Below, in pieces: positions 63,146-64,000 of a DNA stretch of 64,000 nt. This DNA comes from Loxodes magnus (lineage: Eukaryota > Ciliophora > Karyorelictea > Loxodida > Loxodidae). The notes beneath the pieces are model-generated. The model ran no database searches. It was not told where the DNA came from and saw only the letters and a list, made by a program, of their open reading frames with translations. The DNA is taken from positions 1 to 64,000 of the forward strand of contig CAMPDV010000518.1 in assembly GCA_946699065.1 (NCBI GenBank), given 5' to 3'. The position numbers and the translations under genes are program-made. Within the stretch, counting starts at the first letter, position 1, and each line of letters opens with the position of its first letter.

Positions 63146-64000
63146 ATGTCTTTCACAAGTGATAGGACATTCACTAAAAATAACCATGTGATCGTATTTA
63201 CAGAAAACATTTCAGCTGAGTTCTATATGATATTTAAGGATAAAATTAGTAAAATTAAGCAAGAGGAGTAAAGCTAGAACTAAGTACAGCCTGATGCTAG
63301 TTTAAATAAAATCATAATTGAAGAATAAGGTTCTCCAAAACCTTAAGCCAAGTAAATAATTTATGGTAAAGTGAGTCCTGATTTTAGATTAAAGTTTGCA
63401 AGAAAAACTTCTAAGATAGTAGACATGGAATAGGTAGAAAACTAAGATTAAATGTGGAGTTCCCAGCAAGAAGTACGATTGAATATAGAAAAATAAGCGA
63501 CTTAGAAAAATGTAAGTGAACAGAATAAAACGTTCAGTCTTGAGAAGGTTTAAAAAGAAACATTGCAACCTAATACTTAATCTGAGAGGAATAACTTATA
63601 GACTAATTTATAAAAAGTAGAGCCTAAAAAAAACTTAAGCAAAATTAATAGTATGCTAAAGAAAAGCCTACAGTGAAACTAAAAGGATAGCTAAACTTAA
63701 TAATCCTAAGACTAATAGCAACCAAAATTACTTAACACCATTCAGAAAACTTCAGAATAAAAAAACTAACCTTAAATAGAAAAAGCAGCAGCTTTAAATA
63801 ATTATCAGGAGAAGAATATAGAAAAAGAGTTGGAAAACTTTAACTAAAGCTTATAAACTAAAATTGAAAGCAAATAAAGTGAAATTTAGCAGATCATTTA
63901 GTAGTAGCTTAACTATGAATTCCAGTCTAATGAAATAAAACAACAATAACCTTAGAAAGATCAGACTAACTAGTAGTAAGAAAAGGGCTTAGATAGCTTA
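63146..64000 (+). CDS. Gln-rich coiled-coil protein, 3' end outside the window
   Basis: ATG at 63146 opens a frame that has not ended at the window edge (285 codons). It starts MSFTSDRTFTKNNHVIVFTE. A conserved-looking start (EFYMIFKDKISKIKQEE, YGKVSPDFRLKFARKTSKIV) is followed by long Gln/Lys/Asn-rich segments, in which nearly all Gln codons are UAA or UAG, and then a predicted coiled coil (EKELENFNQSLQTKIESKQ). Only one in-frame UGA is present (LQWNQK). The family is unknown. A structural or cytoskeletal role would be a guess. Confidence 0.65.

Overview
The window looks like nuclear DNA of a ciliate, most likely a karyorelictean such as Loxodes. The reason is the genetic code. In every gene whose family I recognise, UAA and UAG sit inside the reading frame where glutamine is expected. 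UGA sits at invariant tryptophans (kinase DLWS, channel EGW filter motifs, kinase HPWL), yet UGA is also the only codon that ends genes. Condylostoma also reads all three, but it should also stop at UAA/UAG, which I do not see here. DNA is very AT-rich, and genes are compact with few introns. The introns I can place are mostly 16-17 nt GT-AG introns. Because only UGA stops translation, standard-code ORFs cut real genes into pieces, so the genes below were read with UAR=Gln and UGA=Trp/stop.

Layout. Bases 1-1250 are AT-rich flank with a small hairpin cluster. Bases 1251-24000 are a head-to-tail satellite of an 1833-bp unit (12 full copies plus 0.4). On the right it cuts into a LINE endonuclease on the minus strand (24001 to about 24960). 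Bases 24961-28567 hold decayed accessory DNA: a 167-bp GC-richer element with strong inverted repeats (26371-26537; candidate structured RNA or miniature element) and a degenerate LINE ORF1 (26861-27764, minus).

The gene-bearing part starts at 28568: a hypothetical protein (+); an ULK/Atg1-like kinase with broken catalytic motifs (-); a complete 1672-aa four-domain calcium channel with an EEEE filter (+); a membrane histidine kinase with PAS-like, dimerisation and ATPase domains (-); an ArfGAP1/Gcs1-type GAP (-); a protein with two cyclic-nucleotide-binding domains (+); ribosomal protein eS1/RPS3A (-); a small hypothetical (-); a LIN54/tesmin-type CXC protein (+); a Rab3GAP regulatory-subunit homologue (+); a small hypothetical (-) divergent from TFIIIC tau131/GTF3C3 (+); and a Gln-rich coiled-coil protein running off the right edge (+).

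The genes do not form an operon or one pathway. Several are signalling proteins (channel, histidine kinase, cyclic-nucleotide sensor, kinase-like) and several are trafficking or housekeeping proteins (ArfGAP, Rab3GAP2, eS1, TFIIIC). Long AT-rich gaps of 0.5-2.1 kb separate them. Coding UGA is absent from the last 50 or more codons of every recognised gene, which fits position-dependent stop recognition.
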